This document shows positions 42,529 to 53,056 of a stretch of DNA of 64,000 bases, piece after piece; position 1 is the stretch's first letter, and each line of letters opens with the position of its first letter. The translations under genes and the position numbers were made by a program. Source of the DNA: DYRG01 sp041161065 (GTDB lineage: Bacteria; Pseudomonadota; Gammaproteobacteria; Beggiatoales; Beggiatoaceae); contig JBEAVE010000004.1 of NCBI GenBank assembly GCA_041161065.1, positions 124,001 through 188,000 on the forward strand. The letters are read 5' to 3'. The notes under the pieces were generated by a model, which saw nothing but the letters and a program-made list of their open reading frames with translations, did no database searches and was not told the origin of the DNA.

Positions 42529-43596
42529 TTAAATATTTTCAGAAAGGATACAATGTCCACCTTGTTGGCGAGCTTCTTTTAATAAATCTTCGGCGATTTC
42601 TAAAAGGGCTTCAGGTAAAGATTCTCGGCACGATAATACACTCGATAATCCCATGCTTAAATGCACAGAAAAGGCTTCTTTTTCATAATGTTGCGGAAGT
42701 TGTAATAATTCTACAACATGTTGAATATCCTCTGCAACGTGTAATGCACCTTCCCAAGGAGTCATGGGTAATAAAATAACCAAAGTATTTTCCGTGTAAT
42801 GTGCAACGGTGTCGGCAGAACGTTTCAATCGACTTTGGATAACCCGCCCAATTTTCTCAAATGCGATCGCAGCATTTTCTTTACCTTCATTGTTTTGATA
42901 TTGCTCCCAGTTATTAGGGGTGCATAAAATCACTGACAAAGGCAAACCTTCATTAGTCATACGCAACCATTCTTGCTCAAATTGTTGATCAAAATCTTGA
43001 CGGTTTTTAAGCGGCTCAGTTGTTTCATTAACATCGTTATTTATTTCATCGGTTTTTTTGATTTTTTCGTGACAGCTTTGATACAAGCGGGCGTTTTCTA
43101 ATACGATCATCCATTGTTGAGATAAAATGTCGATGGCTTCAACGCGGCTGGGGGTAAAAACGTCCATTTCGCGGCGATGCTCTAAATAAATGAGGCTACT
43201 CAAGACGTTACGTCGAAACAGCGGCACTGCCAACATCGCGCGGGGGTGATATTGGCGCATATAAGGGTCTTGAATGGCGAAAGGCTCACTTAAGGTATTG
43301 TTTAAGATGCGTAATTTACGATCTTGCAGGGTCATTTGCAGAAACAACATCGGCACATCGAGGGGATTTTCAGGCAGGATCGTGGTTTGGCGACTTTGGT
43401 GAAATAAAATTTCATCGGGGATTTCCAATCGACAAAAGCGATCATTGGGCAAAACCAACGCAGCGGCTTGGGCGTGGCTATGTTCGATCAGGCTTTGCAA
43501 AAAGATTTTAATCACATGATCGAGGCGCAAATCGCCCGACATTGCCCGTATTGCCCGAAATAATCCGTGCCAATCGGGCTGTTCTGCATTCGCCAT
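42529..43596 (-). CDS. GAF-domain protein with degenerate GGDEF domain
   Basis: A 355-residue cytosolic protein. A GAF domain (residues ~20-170) precedes a GGDEF-like fold (~205-350) in which the GG(D/E)EF loop is replaced by TENTL (in HYTENTLVILLP). It cannot make c-di-GMP by the usual mechanism and may sense ligand or act through protein contact. It lies 17 bp upstream of capA on the same strand, so the two may be co-expressed. Confidence 0.75.
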   Translation of the reverse strand: MANAEQPDWHGLFRAIRAMSGDLRLDHVIKIFLQSLIEHSHAQAAALVLPNDRFCRLEIPDEILFHQSRQTTILPENPLDVPMLFLQMTLQDRKLRILNNTLSEPFAIQDPYMRQYHPRAMLAVPLFRRNVLSSLIYLEHRREMDVFTPSRVEAIDILSQQWMIVLENARLYQSCHEKIKKTDEINNDVNETTEPLKNRQDFDQQFEQEWLRMTNEGLPLSVILCTPNNWEQYQNNEGKENAAIAFEKIGRVIQSRLKRSADTVAHYTENTLVILLPMTPWEGALHVAEDIQHVVELLQLPQHYEKEAFSVHLSMGLSSVLSCRESLPEALLEIAEDLLKEARQQGGHCILSENI

Positions 43597-43671
43597 TCTT
43601 CACCTCCGTTTTGCTAATCCTAAAATGTTACAAATTGCATGGCAAATTTCGTTCCCCAAATCCGTTACAAT

Positions 43672-45687
43672 ATGCCGATGCTAGAAACTCTAAACATTCG
43701 ACAACGCGACGCGGTGCAAACGGTGGATTGCCCTTTATTGGTGCTTGCGGGCGCGGGCAGCGGCAAAACGCGCGTCATTACTTATAAAATTGCGTGGTTA
43801 ATCCGTGAGTTACAACTCAAAGCCCGAAACATCACCGCCGTGACTTTCACCAACAAAGCCGCCCGTGAAATGAAAACCCGCGTCAGTCAAATCTTGGACA
43901 CCCAAGAAACCAAAGGACTGACCGTTTCTACTTTCCATAATTTAGGTTTGACCATTCTCAAAAAAGAGATCAAACAATTGGGTTACAAAGAGAGTTTTTC
44001 AATTTTTGATGATCAAGATTGTTTAAAGTTAATTCAAAGCATTGCTGGAGAAACCGCCGACAAAGAACAACTTGATTTCATTCAAATGCAAATTAGCCGT
44101 TGGAAAAACGCCGAAGTTCCTCCCGAACAAGCCCTTTTGTTAGCCGCCGATTCTCAAACCGAACACGCCGCCAAAGCCTACACATTATACCTTAAACAAT
44201 TAAAAGCCTATAATGCCACCGATTTCGATGATTTGATTATTTTACCCGTCAAACTCTTTCGTGAATACCCAGATATATTACAACGTTGGCAACATAAAAT
44301 TCATTATTTATTAGTCGATGAATATCAAGATACGAATACTAGCCAATATCAATTGGTGAAACTTTTGAGTGGCATTCGTTGCGCTTTAACTGTGGTAGGA
44401 GATGATGATCAATCGATTTATGCGTGGCGCGGCGCACAACCCGAAAATCTCCATTTATTACAACAAGATTTTCCACGCTTGAAAGTGATTAAATTAGAGC
44501 AAAATTATCGTTCAACGGGTTACATTTTGAAAGCAGCGAATACCTTAATTAGTAATAATCCGCATATTTTTAATAAAAAACTCTGGAGTGAGAAAGGAAA
44601 CGGTGATCCATTAAGAGTTATCTTTTCAAAAGATGAGTTTCATGAAGCCGAACGAGTGGTTTCTGAGTTGATTAGTCATAAGTTTCAACATCGCACCGAA
44701 TTCTCTGATTATGCGATTTTATATCGAGGAAATTATCAAGCCAAAACCTTTGAGAAAATGTTGAGAGCAAATCGGATTCCTTACTTTCTCAGCGGCGGTA
44801 TGTCTTTCTTTGAAAGAACTGAAATTAAAGATTTGATGGCGTATTTGAAATTAATGATTAATCCTGATGACGATAACGCATTTCTAAGAGTAATAAATAC
44901 CCCGCGTCGTGAAATTGGAGCAACCACCTTAGAAAAACTCGGTAATTATGCTCAAGAACGCGGCATTAGTTTATTAACCGCGTGTTTTGAATTTGGTTTG
45001 ACGCAAGTCCTTTCTGAAAAAGCCGTTGAACATTTGCAGTTTTTTGCTAATTGGTTAGTGAATTTAAGTGATCAAGCAGAGAGAAACGTCGATCCAATTG
45101 CTTTAACTCGGGAATTATTAAATGGTATTAACTATGAAATGTGGTTGAAAGATAGTTGTTCTGATATTAAAACCGCTGAAAAGAAAATGGTAAATGTAGA
45201 AGAACTCATTTTATGGATGAAAGAATTATTGGAACGTGAAGATAAGAATAATTTAAAAGATATTGTTAGTCATTTAAGTTTATTAGATATTTTAGATCGT
45301 CAAGCCGAAGAGAAAGCAACTGATCGAGTTTCTTTAATGACATTGCACGCCGCAAAAGGATTGGAATTTCCTCACGTTTTCATTGTTGGAATGGAAGAAG
45401 ATATTTTACCTCACATCAATAATTCAGGTGAGGAAGTTTTATTGCAAGAAGAAAGAAGATTAGCGTATGTGGGGATTACACGCGCGAGAAAAACATTAAC
45501 GTTTAGTTTGGCAGAAAAACGAAAGAAATATGGAGAGCAACAACATTGCCAGCCCAGTCGTTTTTTACAAGAATTACCTCAAGATATTGTGATTTGGGAA
45601 AACCCTCAAACAACCTTAGATGTAAAGTCACGCCAAATTAAAGGACGGGCACATTTGGATAACATTAAAGCATTTCTCAAAACATAG
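43672..45687 (+). CDS. rep: ATP-dependent DNA helicase Rep
   Basis: UvrD/Rep-type 3'-5' helicase that helps replication forks restart. Motif I LAGAGSGKTRVIT near residue 30, Ia FTNKAAREM, II VDEYQDTN, III VVGDDDQSIYAWRGA, IV QNYRST, V TLHAAKGLEFPHVF and VI YVGITRA are all present. About 671 residues, close to E. coli Rep (673) and similar along its whole length. Start codons at 43672 or 43678 are both plausible. Confidence 0.96.
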   Translation: MPMLETLNIRQRDAVQTVDCPLLVLAGAGSGKTRVITYKIAWLIRELQLKARNITAVTFTNKAAREMKTRVSQILDTQETKGLTVSTFHNLGLTILKKEIKQLGYKESFSIFDDQDCLKLIQSIAGETADKEQLDFIQMQISRWKNAEVPPEQALLLAADSQTEHAAKAYTLYLKQLKAYNATDFDDLIILPVKLFREYPDILQRWQHKIHYLLVDEYQDTNTSQYQLVKLLSGIRCALTVVGDDDQSIYAWRGAQPENLHLLQQDFPRLKVIKLEQNYRSTGYILKAANTLISNNPHIFNKKLWSEKGNGDPLRVIFSKDEFHEAERVVSELISHKFQHRTEFSDYAILYRGNYQAKTFEKMLRANRIPYFLSGGMSFFERTEIKDLMAYLKLMINPDDDNAFLRVINTPRREIGATTLEKLGNYAQERGISLLTACFEFGLTQVLSEKAVEHLQFFANWLVNLSDQAERNVDPIALTRELLNGINYEMWLKDSCSDIKTAEKKMVNVEELILWMKELLEREDKNNLKDIVSHLSLLDILDRQAEEKATDRVSLMTLHAAKGLEFPHVFIVGMEEDILPHINNSGEEVLLQEERRLAYVGITRARKTLTFSLAEKRKKYGEQQHCQPSRFLQELPQDIVIWENPQTTLDVKSRQIKGRAHLDNIKAFLKT

Positions 45688-45697
45688 GGTGCATTTT

Positions 45698-46384
45698 ATG
45701 AGCAATCAAACGTATAGAAAAATTATTATCGACGGCATTTGGAAAAACAATACCAGTTTTGTTCAATTGTTAGGGTTATGTCCTTTACTAGCGGTAAGCA
45801 ATACGGTTGTAAATGGGATAGGATTAGGGATTGCAACTATTTTAGTTTTAATCATAACAAATACGCTTATTTCAGCATTAAGAAACTATATTCCACATGA
45901 AGTTCGTTTGCCCGTATTTGTTTTGTTAATTGCGTGTTCTGTAACGGCGGTCGAATTGTTTATTAAAGCCTATTATTACGATTTGTATTTGGTGTTAGGT
46001 ATTTTTATTCCATTGATTGTCACAAATTGTTTTGTAATTGGACGTGCAGAGGCTTTTGCTGTTAAAAATACTGTTCAACATTCTATTGTAGATGCAATCA
46101 GTATTGGCATTGGATTTACGATTGCAATTGCACTATTAGCAGGTATAAGAGAAGTGTTAGGACAAGGCACATTATTCGCTAATGCAGATGTTATGTTTGG
46201 AGAAAGTGCAAAATTTTTAACTATTACCGTTTTTGAACATTATCGTGGATTTCTACTTGCAATATTACCTCCCGGTGCATTTTTAGTATTAGGTTTGTTA
46301 ATTGCGGGAAAGAACTGGTTAGAACAGCGTGCTAAAAAAAGCATAGAAGAAATCCCTGTTAAATTGGTTAAAAATACCCTATAA
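45698..46384 (+). CDS. rsxE: Rnf/Rsx electron transport complex subunit E
   Basis: Integral membrane subunit of the ion-pumping ferredoxin:NAD oxidoreductase. About 228 residues with six helices; GIWKNNTSFVQLLGLCPLLAVS and FIPLIVTNCFVIGRAEAFA are characteristic of RnfE rather than NqrD, and the two membrane cysteines are kept. It follows rep by about 10 bp and stands without rnfABCDG, which is unusual because the complex is normally encoded together. Confidence 0.9.
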   Translation: MSNQTYRKIIIDGIWKNNTSFVQLLGLCPLLAVSNTVVNGIGLGIATILVLIITNTLISALRNYIPHEVRLPVFVLLIACSVTAVELFIKAYYYDLYLVLGIFIPLIVTNCFVIGRAEAFAVKNTVQHSIVDAISIGIGFTIAIALLAGIREVLGQGTLFANADVMFGESAKFLTITVFEHYRGFLLAILPPGAFLVLGLLIAGKNWLEQRAKKSIEEIPVKLVKNTL

Positions 46385-46442
46385 TATAATTTCATTTTTC
46401 GCTTTTATTTTTGCGAATTTAACTTTTAGAGGAATAAAGAAA

Positions 46443-47231
46443 ATGCACCCAATGCTCAATATAGCAATTCGAGCAGCCCGTCGCGCGGGAGATGTTATTT
46501 TACGCGGATTAGAACAACGTCACCATTTACATATTGAAGTGAAAGGACACAGTGATTTCGTAACAGAAATAGATCGCCATGCAGAATCAGTGATTATAGA
46601 CACGTTATTAGCAGCTTATCCGCACCATAGCATTCTTGCAGAAGAAAGTGGAAAGAAAACGGGTAAAGAACCTTTCCAATGGATTATTGATCCTTTAGAT
46701 GGAACAACTAATTATTTACACGGTCATCCACAATTTGCGGTTTCTATTGCATTGAAACATAAAGATCGTTTAGAACAAGCCGTCGTTTATAATCCTTTAA
46801 CAGAGGAACTTTTTACAGCCTCTCGAGGGCAGGGTGCTCTCTTAAATAATAAAAGAATTCGTGTGAGCAATGTGCCACAATTACAAACCGCTTTATTGGG
46901 AACAGGATTTCCCTTTCGTGAAACCACTTGGCTTAATACTTATATCGATATTTTTCGAGATTTAATGTTGAAAACATCAGGTATGAGAAGATGTGGTTCT
47001 GCGGCATTAGATTTAGCTTATGTTGCGGCGGGAAGATTGGAAGGATTTTGGGAGTTTGGTTTGAAACCTTGGGATATTGCTGCTGGCACATTATTAGTTT
47101 TAGAAGCGGGTGGCTTAGTCACTGATATGCAAGGAAATAATGATTTTTTAGAAAAAGGTGATGTGGTTTCTGGAAACTTAAAAATACATAAACAACTTTT
47201 AGAAATAATCAAACCACATCTTGTTAAATAG
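46443..47231 (+). CDS. suhB: Inositol monophosphatase family protein SuhB
   Basis: Lithium-sensitive-type phosphatase and rRNA maturation factor. A 262-residue protein with the metal-binding motifs ILAEESG (near residue 66), WIIDPLDGTTNYLHG (near 83-97) and the C-terminal LKPWDIAAGTLLVLEAGG (near 212). Similar in length to E. coli SuhB (267). Confidence 0.93.
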   Translation: MHPMLNIAIRAARRAGDVILRGLEQRHHLHIEVKGHSDFVTEIDRHAESVIIDTLLAAYPHHSILAEESGKKTGKEPFQWIIDPLDGTTNYLHGHPQFAVSIALKHKDRLEQAVVYNPLTEELFTASRGQGALLNNKRIRVSNVPQLQTALLGTGFPFRETTWLNTYIDIFRDLMLKTSGMRRCGSAALDLAYVAAGRLEGFWEFGLKPWDIAAGTLLVLEAGGLVTDMQGNNDFLEKGDVVSGNLKIHKQLLEIIKPHLVK

Positions 47232-47261
47232 GTTCTCTACATTAATCTTTAGGAAATTACC

Positions 47262-48014
47262 ATGAATGAAATGGATTTAGTAACCCAATGGCGACAAATT
47301 GTGGCAAATGATTTGCGCCAATTGGCTGTTTTGCACAGTCGTGAATTAAATAGAGAAGACTTGAACGCTTTAATGACGCATAATTTTCCTTTAAGTTTGG
47401 GTTTTAACTTACCTTCAGAAAATGGGCAAAGTTGTTTAGAGTTTATGAAGAAATCTTTGGATAATATTGCTCAACAGATAGATGAGAAAACTTTAGATGA
47501 ATTGGCAATCGATTTTGCGGGTATTTATTTAAATCATCATTATCGAGTTTCTCCCAATGAATCGGTTTGGTTAGATGAAGAAGGTTTAATGCTTCAAGAA
47601 GCCATGTTTCAAATAAGAGAGTGGTATAAGAAGTACCATTTAGAAGCAGAGAATTGGCGGATTTTTCCAGATGATCATTTGGTATTGCAACTACAGTTCA
47701 TTGCGGTATTGCTAGAGCATGATAAAGAGAAACAAACATTGCATGATTTAGCCGCTTTCTTAGATGAGCATTTGTTACGTTGGATTGATAAATTTGCTGC
47801 GAGAATTTCTGAGCGTTGCTTAACGCAATTTTACGCCGGCTTAAACATTTTAACAGCGCAATATTTAGAAGATGTCCGTGATATGTTAGCTGTTTTATTA
47901 GAAATCCCCCGACAAACCAAAGAAGACATTGAAAAGAGGCTTTCAAGAGAGAAAGCAAAACCGGAATCTGTCGTACCTTTACAATATATGCCGGGTGTTT
48001 CACCCAGTTGGTAG
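47262..48014 (+). CDS. TorD/DmsD-like molybdoenzyme chaperone
   Basis: A 250-residue helical protein of the TorD family of redox-enzyme maturation chaperones. Family features: FAGIYLNHHYRVSPNESVWLDEEG and the IFPDDHLVLQLQFIAVLLEH helix. Such proteins bind twin-arginine leaders of molybdoenzymes during cofactor loading. It is followed after 3 bp by a multi-cluster ferredoxin, but no DMSO-reductase-family catalytic gene is in the window. Confidence 0.75.
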   Translation: MNEMDLVTQWRQIVANDLRQLAVLHSRELNREDLNALMTHNFPLSLGFNLPSENGQSCLEFMKKSLDNIAQQIDEKTLDELAIDFAGIYLNHHYRVSPNESVWLDEEGLMLQEAMFQIREWYKKYHLEAENWRIFPDDHLVLQLQFIAVLLEHDKEKQTLHDLAAFLDEHLLRWIDKFAARISERCLTQFYAGLNILTAQYLEDVRDMLAVLLEIPRQTKEDIEKRLSREKAKPESVVPLQYMPGVSPSW

Positions 48015-48017
48015 AAA

Positions 48018-49040
48018 ATGTTACCTAATATTGAAGCAACTTGGTGTGTACATAGTCGTATAGAAAATGCTTCTTGTCGGGCGTGCGTGGAGATTTGTCC
48101 AGAAACCGCTTGGCAATTGGACGACGAGGGTTTGAATTTAGATACTGATTTGTGTGATGGTTGCGGTTTGTGTGCGGCGGTTTGTCCAGAAACTGCAATC
48201 AGTCATACTTATAAAGCATTATTACGACAACGCGGTGTATTTCTTTGGGGATTTGTCGCGTGTGAGAAAGTCGGCTTAGATGCAGAAACAAAAGGACTCA
48301 TTCCTTGTGTACACGCTTTAAATCTTCGTGCATTACTAGAATTATATCAACAGGGAATGCAAGCCTTATTTGTAGCGGTTGAAAATTGTGAGGAATGCTC
48401 TCGAGGAATTGGTGGTTTTTTTGAAGATTTTGTTGCCTTTAATCAAGCCTTAGAAAATCGACAGTTACCACAGGTTTTATTGAAATCATTAGACGCTGAA
48501 CATTGGTTAAAACAAAGTAGTTATCAAGATATGCAATCTTCACCCAAAGTAGGATTTGATCCAAGTCGCCGCTTTTTTTTCAAACAAGGATTACAACAAG
48601 GCGCACATCATGTTGGAGAAACGATTGGATTTCTTGAAGAAAAGATAGAGCAACTGCCATCATCTGTGGGCGTTTTATTACCAGAGCAACAGGGGATTTT
48701 ACCTTTTGTGCCTGTGATTTCTCTTGGTGATTGCATTGGGTGTGATGCATGTATTAAACTTTGCCCACATCAAGCTATTGAATTAGAGGATAACAACTAT
48801 CTTATTCATGCTAAACAATGTAGTGGTTGTATGATTTGTGTAGATGTTTGTGAAAATCAAGCAGTAAATATAGAACAGTGGATTTTACCAGAAACCACGA
48901 CGATTTCATTAGAAAGAAAGCGTTGTCAGCGTTGTGGCGCACCTTTTCATCGCCCAAAAAGAGAACAAATAACCGGAGAACTTTGTCCGATTTGTTTGCA
49001 AGTTAATCATCATCAAAATTTATTTCAAGTTTTTAAGTAA
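48018..49040 (+). CDS. Ferredoxin-type protein with four iron-sulfur motifs and a C-terminal zinc ribbon
   Basis: A 340-residue protein with four CxxCxxCxxxC-type motifs arranged as two pairs: CRACVEICP (first cysteine partly displaced) and CDGCGLCAAVCP near residues 20-57, then CIGCDACIKLCP and CSGCMICVDVCE near 240-280. A CQRCG...CPIC zinc-ribbon-like end lies near 305-330. A 180-residue middle part includes VACEKVG and CEECSRGIGG. It has some resemblance to NapF/MauM-type accessory ferredoxins. Its stop directly precedes the next ATG. Confidence 0.75.
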   Translation: MLPNIEATWCVHSRIENASCRACVEICPETAWQLDDEGLNLDTDLCDGCGLCAAVCPETAISHTYKALLRQRGVFLWGFVACEKVGLDAETKGLIPCVHALNLRALLELYQQGMQALFVAVENCEECSRGIGGFFEDFVAFNQALENRQLPQVLLKSLDAEHWLKQSSYQDMQSSPKVGFDPSRRFFFKQGLQQGAHHVGETIGFLEEKIEQLPSSVGVLLPEQQGILPFVPVISLGDCIGCDACIKLCPHQAIELEDNNYLIHAKQCSGCMICVDVCENQAVNIEQWILPETTTISLERKRCQRCGAPFHRPKREQITGELCPICLQVNHHQNLFQVFK

Positions 49041-52000
49041 ATGCAATCAGAAAAAGTTGAACAATTCGTCGAGCAATTAACCCAATTTGCAGAGAAAAAT
49101 CCTCAAGCCTACCGTTTGAAAGTATTGGCTTTAGCGGTGTTGGGTTATGCGTATATTGCTTTTGTTTTGTTTGTAATATTGGGCATTTCAAGTGCGCTTA
49201 CTTTTGTATTGCTAGAGAATCATTTGTCTTTTGTGGCGGCTAAAATTATTTTAGTGGTAGGAGGGTTACTTTTTATTGTTTTACGGGCGTTGTGGATTCG
49301 TTTGTCACCCCCGCAAGGAACGATTTTAACTCGAGAGCAAGTTCCTCGATTATTTGAAATCTTAGAGGATATTCGTCAAAAACTCCAAGCCCCTAAAATT
49401 CATCAAGTTTTGCTCACAGAAGACTTTAATGCTGCCATTGTTCAACACCCGCGTTTAGGGATTTTAGGTTGGCAAAAGAACTATTTGATTCTTGGATTGC
49501 CATTATTGCAAGCATTATCGTTGGAACAACTAACGGCGGTGTTGGCGCATGAATACGGGCATTTGTCGGGGGCGCACGGGCGGTGGGGAGCGTGGATTTA
49601 TCGAATTCGACAAACGTGGCAACGCTTGAATCAAGGGCTTCAAGATAACAAAAGTTGGGGAAATGTCCTGTTTTATAGGTTTTTTAATTGGTATGTGCCA
49701 TTTTTCCATATTTACTCTTTTGTGTTGGCACGCCAAGAAGAATTCGAAGCAGACCGTTGCGCCGCGCAAATCAGCGGTTCTACACACGCTGCCCAAGCAT
49801 TAGTGAGTGTTTCCCTAAAGGGACGTTTTTTGGCAGAACGCTTTTGGCAAAAACTCTACAAACTCGCTGATAATACAGCAGAACCTTTACATGAGCCCTA
49901 TCGACTTTTGCAAAAAATCCTCCCTTTTAGCTATGATAAGGCACTAACCCCCGAAGAAAAACAAAAATGGCTTAAAGATGCGCTCGCCCTCCGAACCGAT
50001 GTCGATGACACGCACCCGTCCTTATCCGATCGTTTGGCGGCTTTGAAAGAAACCGCTCAACTCCCACTTCCTATCCTTAATAATGCTGCAACTTATTGTT
50101 TTGGCGAAAATTTAGATGATTATTTAGAACAATTTAGTTCACAATGGAAAATACTTATTGAAGAACAATGGGAAGCGCGTTTTAATTATGTTCAGAAATC
50201 TAAAGAATTTCTTAAGTCATTGATAGACAAATCAAAAATAACTTCTTTAACAGTTGAAGAATGTTGGCAACGCGCAGAATTAGTGCGGGAATTTTATGGA
50301 AATGATCAAGCCCTGCCGTTTTATCAATTGATCTTAAAAAAACAACCCACTCACGCTGCCGCGCATTTCGTAATTGGTTCAATTTACTCAGAAAAAAGGC
50401 TCTCTCATGCCCCCATGTTCCTCAAAAAAGCCATGGAATATGATGCGCATTTTATTATTGCCGCCTGTGAAGAATTATATAAATATTATCAACAAGTTGG
50501 ACAATTTGATACCGCAAAATTTTATTTAGAACGCGCACAAGCCCGTCAGCAAGAAGAACAATTTGCGGTGTTAGAACGTGATTCATTGAATTATAAGGAC
50601 AATTTTATTGAACATGGTTTAATTCAATATAACAACTTAGCAAAAGATGAAACTGAGGAAGAGGTTAATTTAGATAGCGGAATTATTGATCATTTAATTG
50701 AACAATTACAAGAAGATAAAACCATTAAACGTTTGTATTTGGTTCGAAAAGACCTCCAATATTTACCAGAGAAACCTTTATATGTACTTGGTATTGTGCG
50801 CACTGTAGGGTTGAGAAATAAAAGCGATAATACGCAATATGTTAAAAATTTAGCTAAAATCATTCAGTTACCCATTGAATTATTGATAGTTGTTATCGAT
50901 GATTATCCAAAATTAAGCCGAAAAATTAAAAAAGTTCCTCACGCATTGATTTATCAAAAATCTATTGGATGGTGGGCGAAATGGTGGAAATTTTGGACAT
51001 TGTTTTTATTAGTAATTCTTTTAATTTTATTTGCGTTACAAAATGAGGAAGAAACTCCCCACGAAATATCTAAACCTATTATAACAAAAACGATTTCTAA
51101 CATTTCTCTTCCTACACAAGATAATGCTCTAACACTTGCTCAACAATCGGCGCAATTTCAATTAAAGCAGACACTCTCTTATGATAAACGTTTAGTTGAA
51201 GGTTTGAAATTGGCTTTTGAAACCTATCTTCCTCTGTTAGTTGATATGCCAGCTCCACAAGTTAAAACAACCATTAAACAACTCGATGAAACCCGTTTTG
51301 AAATCCTCTATCAAATAAGCATGGCTAATCAACCACCCATCGAATATTACGTTATTTTAAGCAATCAACCCGAACAAGTTTTAAATAATTTTCAAGCTAT
51401 TTTAACCACCTTTGCACAATTTAAAACGATTTTTCAACCGCAACGATTTCCTCAAACACAAAACGAAGCAACACTTAAACAACTTAATACAGAAATATTC
51501 CAATTTGATACCCTCGCATATTTCAAAAAATTACATGACATTGATACATGGATTTTTAATCACAAAGAAAACCCACTTATCTTATTATCCGCAAGTGAAA
51601 TGTTAAGTTGGTTAAGTTTTTTCAATAACCATCAACGTAACACGACATTAGCGGATAAATTAGCCATTCAATCCTTAGTTTATTTATTGATGGGCGATGA
51701 TTTTTCAAATGAAAGTTTCTATCAAAAAGGTTTATTATTATTAGCCCTAGATTACCCCAATTCGGCAGTGCAATTGTTTGATAAAAAGCCAGCACACACC
51801 TTATCCCAATTATTAAGTGCTTTTATTCATCATGATGATGAATTTTTGCGTGATATTTCAGAGGAAAAAGCAACATTTCATCAAATATCATGGTATTTAT
51901 TAATGCGTCTTTATCAAAATGATCAACAAGTTGGTTGGTCAAGTTTTTTCATGCGGCGAATGGTTGAAAAGTATCCGTCTTTTATTGCTGGAAAAGGTTA

Positions 52001-52985
52001 TGTTGCAGCACAAGGACAAATAGAATTATCTCGAGTGTTAAGTTATCCTTATTTAGTTGATATTTTTGTGCAACATTTGAAAATTGCGGCAACCTTTTTT
52101 GATTTTAATTTATCCGAAAAACAACTCCATTTGATTCAAAATCCGCATGATAAAATTGAAACCGCTGATTGGACACTTTTCTACAATCAGTTGCTCAACA
52201 CAAATTATACACTTAAAACGCCTCAAACTACCCTTTTAACGGCAACGCTTTTGAGAGAATTGCTTACGGAAGAAGTATTAAATGCCCTCATTATTTCTTA
52301 TGAGTTAGCGGCGGATCATTTAGTGGATTTAGAACGGGCGGAAAATGTTTTAACTGCAATTGAAGCTATTTTTGATAAAACACCTACGTTTCGAGCATTA
52401 AAAATTCGCCAACAAATCAAACGTCAGAAACCTAATTATTCTATTCCTTTTTCTTCTCATGAAAATGATCTTTTTTTACTAAGCACATTGTTATCTAGTT
52501 ATACAATGCAATTGTCTAATTTACAACAACGCCCAGAAATCATAACATTATACGATCGTTATCGGGAATTACAAAATCCGAATGCGCGGGGTTATATACA
52601 GCTTGCGAAATTGAGCAAACGGCTTTATTATTTACCCCAAGCGCAAATCTATTTGCAAAAAGCATCAAAACTTAGTTCTTTTCAAAAACAAGTGGCGTTG
52701 CCTGAAATAAAACTTTCTATCCCTGTAGAAATAGAAAATCGTATTCAACAAGGTGAAACAAATGCCGTGTTGGCTTATTCTTTGAATGCACAAAGTGATA
52801 AACTATTAACATTAGAGCAACTGTGCGCGGTCGATGTATATCTTGCCGCTTTGAAAACTAAGCAACACCAATATAATGAAGCCATAAATTATTTACTGAT
52901 GAGTTTGGAAACTAACGCGGTTTCTCAACCTGAATACGAAATGGCTTTGCAATGGTTAATACAACTTCAACCTTTTTCCAAATAA
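49041..52985 (+). CDS. Very large M48-type metallopeptidase with TPR region and internal membrane anchor
   Basis: A 1314-residue protein. Two transmembrane helices (residues ~25-55 and ~62-85) precede an M48/Ste24-HtpX-type peptidase with zinc motif H170-E-Y-G-H174 and third-ligand region EEFEAD (near 233-238). TPR-like repeats cover about 400-530. A third hydrophobic helix lies at ~649-667, then a ~640-residue helical C-terminal part of unknown fold. Typical M48 proteins have 280-500 residues, so the C-terminal half is exceptional. It is the last of the TorD-ferredoxin run. Confidence 0.75.
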   Translation: MQSEKVEQFVEQLTQFAEKNPQAYRLKVLALAVLGYAYIAFVLFVILGISSALTFVLLENHLSFVAAKIILVVGGLLFIVLRALWIRLSPPQGTILTREQVPRLFEILEDIRQKLQAPKIHQVLLTEDFNAAIVQHPRLGILGWQKNYLILGLPLLQALSLEQLTAVLAHEYGHLSGAHGRWGAWIYRIRQTWQRLNQGLQDNKSWGNVLFYRFFNWYVPFFHIYSFVLARQEEFEADRCAAQISGSTHAAQALVSVSLKGRFLAERFWQKLYKLADNTAEPLHEPYRLLQKILPFSYDKALTPEEKQKWLKDALALRTDVDDTHPSLSDRLAALKETAQLPLPILNNAATYCFGENLDDYLEQFSSQWKILIEEQWEARFNYVQKSKEFLKSLIDKSKITSLTVEECWQRAELVREFYGNDQALPFYQLILKKQPTHAAAHFVIGSIYSEKRLSHAPMFLKKAMEYDAHFIIAACEELYKYYQQVGQFDTAKFYLERAQARQQEEQFAVLERDSLNYKDNFIEHGLIQYNNLAKDETEEEVNLDSGIIDHLIEQLQEDKTIKRLYLVRKDLQYLPEKPLYVLGIVRTVGLRNKSDNTQYVKNLAKIIQLPIELLIVVIDDYPKLSRKIKKVPHALIYQKSIGWWAKWWKFWTLFLLVILLILFALQNEEETPHEISKPIITKTISNISLPTQDNALTLAQQSAQFQLKQTLSYDKRLVEGLKLAFETYLPLLVDMPAPQVKTTIKQLDETRFEILYQISMANQPPIEYYVILSNQPEQVLNNFQAILTTFAQFKTIFQPQRFPQTQNEATLKQLNTEIFQFDTLAYFKKLHDIDTWIFNHKENPLILLSASEMLSWLSFFNNHQRNTTLADKLAIQSLVYLLMGDDFSNESFYQKGLLLLALDYPNSAVQLFDKKPAHTLSQLLSAFIHHDDEFLRDISEEKATFHQISWYLLMRLYQNDQQVGWSSFFMRRMVEKYPSFIAGKGYVAAQGQIELSRVLSYPYLVDIFVQHLKIAATFFDFNLSEKQLHLIQNPHDKIETADWTLFYNQLLNTNYTLKTPQTTLLTATLLRELLTEEVLNALIISYELAADHLVDLERAENVLTAIEAIFDKTPTFRALKIRQQIKRQKPNYSIPFSSHENDLFLLSTLLSSYTMQLSNLQQRPEIITLYDRYRELQNPNARGYIQLAKLSKRLYYLPQAQIYLQKASKLSSFQKQVALPEIKLSIPVEIENRIQQGETNAVLAYSLNAQSDKLLTLEQLCAVDVYLAALKTKQHQYNEAINYLLMSLETNAVSQPEYEMALQWLIQLQPFSK

Positions 52986-53056
52986 AACCCAAGATATTCA
53001 ATATCTTATCTTGTTGTAGAAATAAAGCACACTATCCATTTTCATAGGGGGACACC

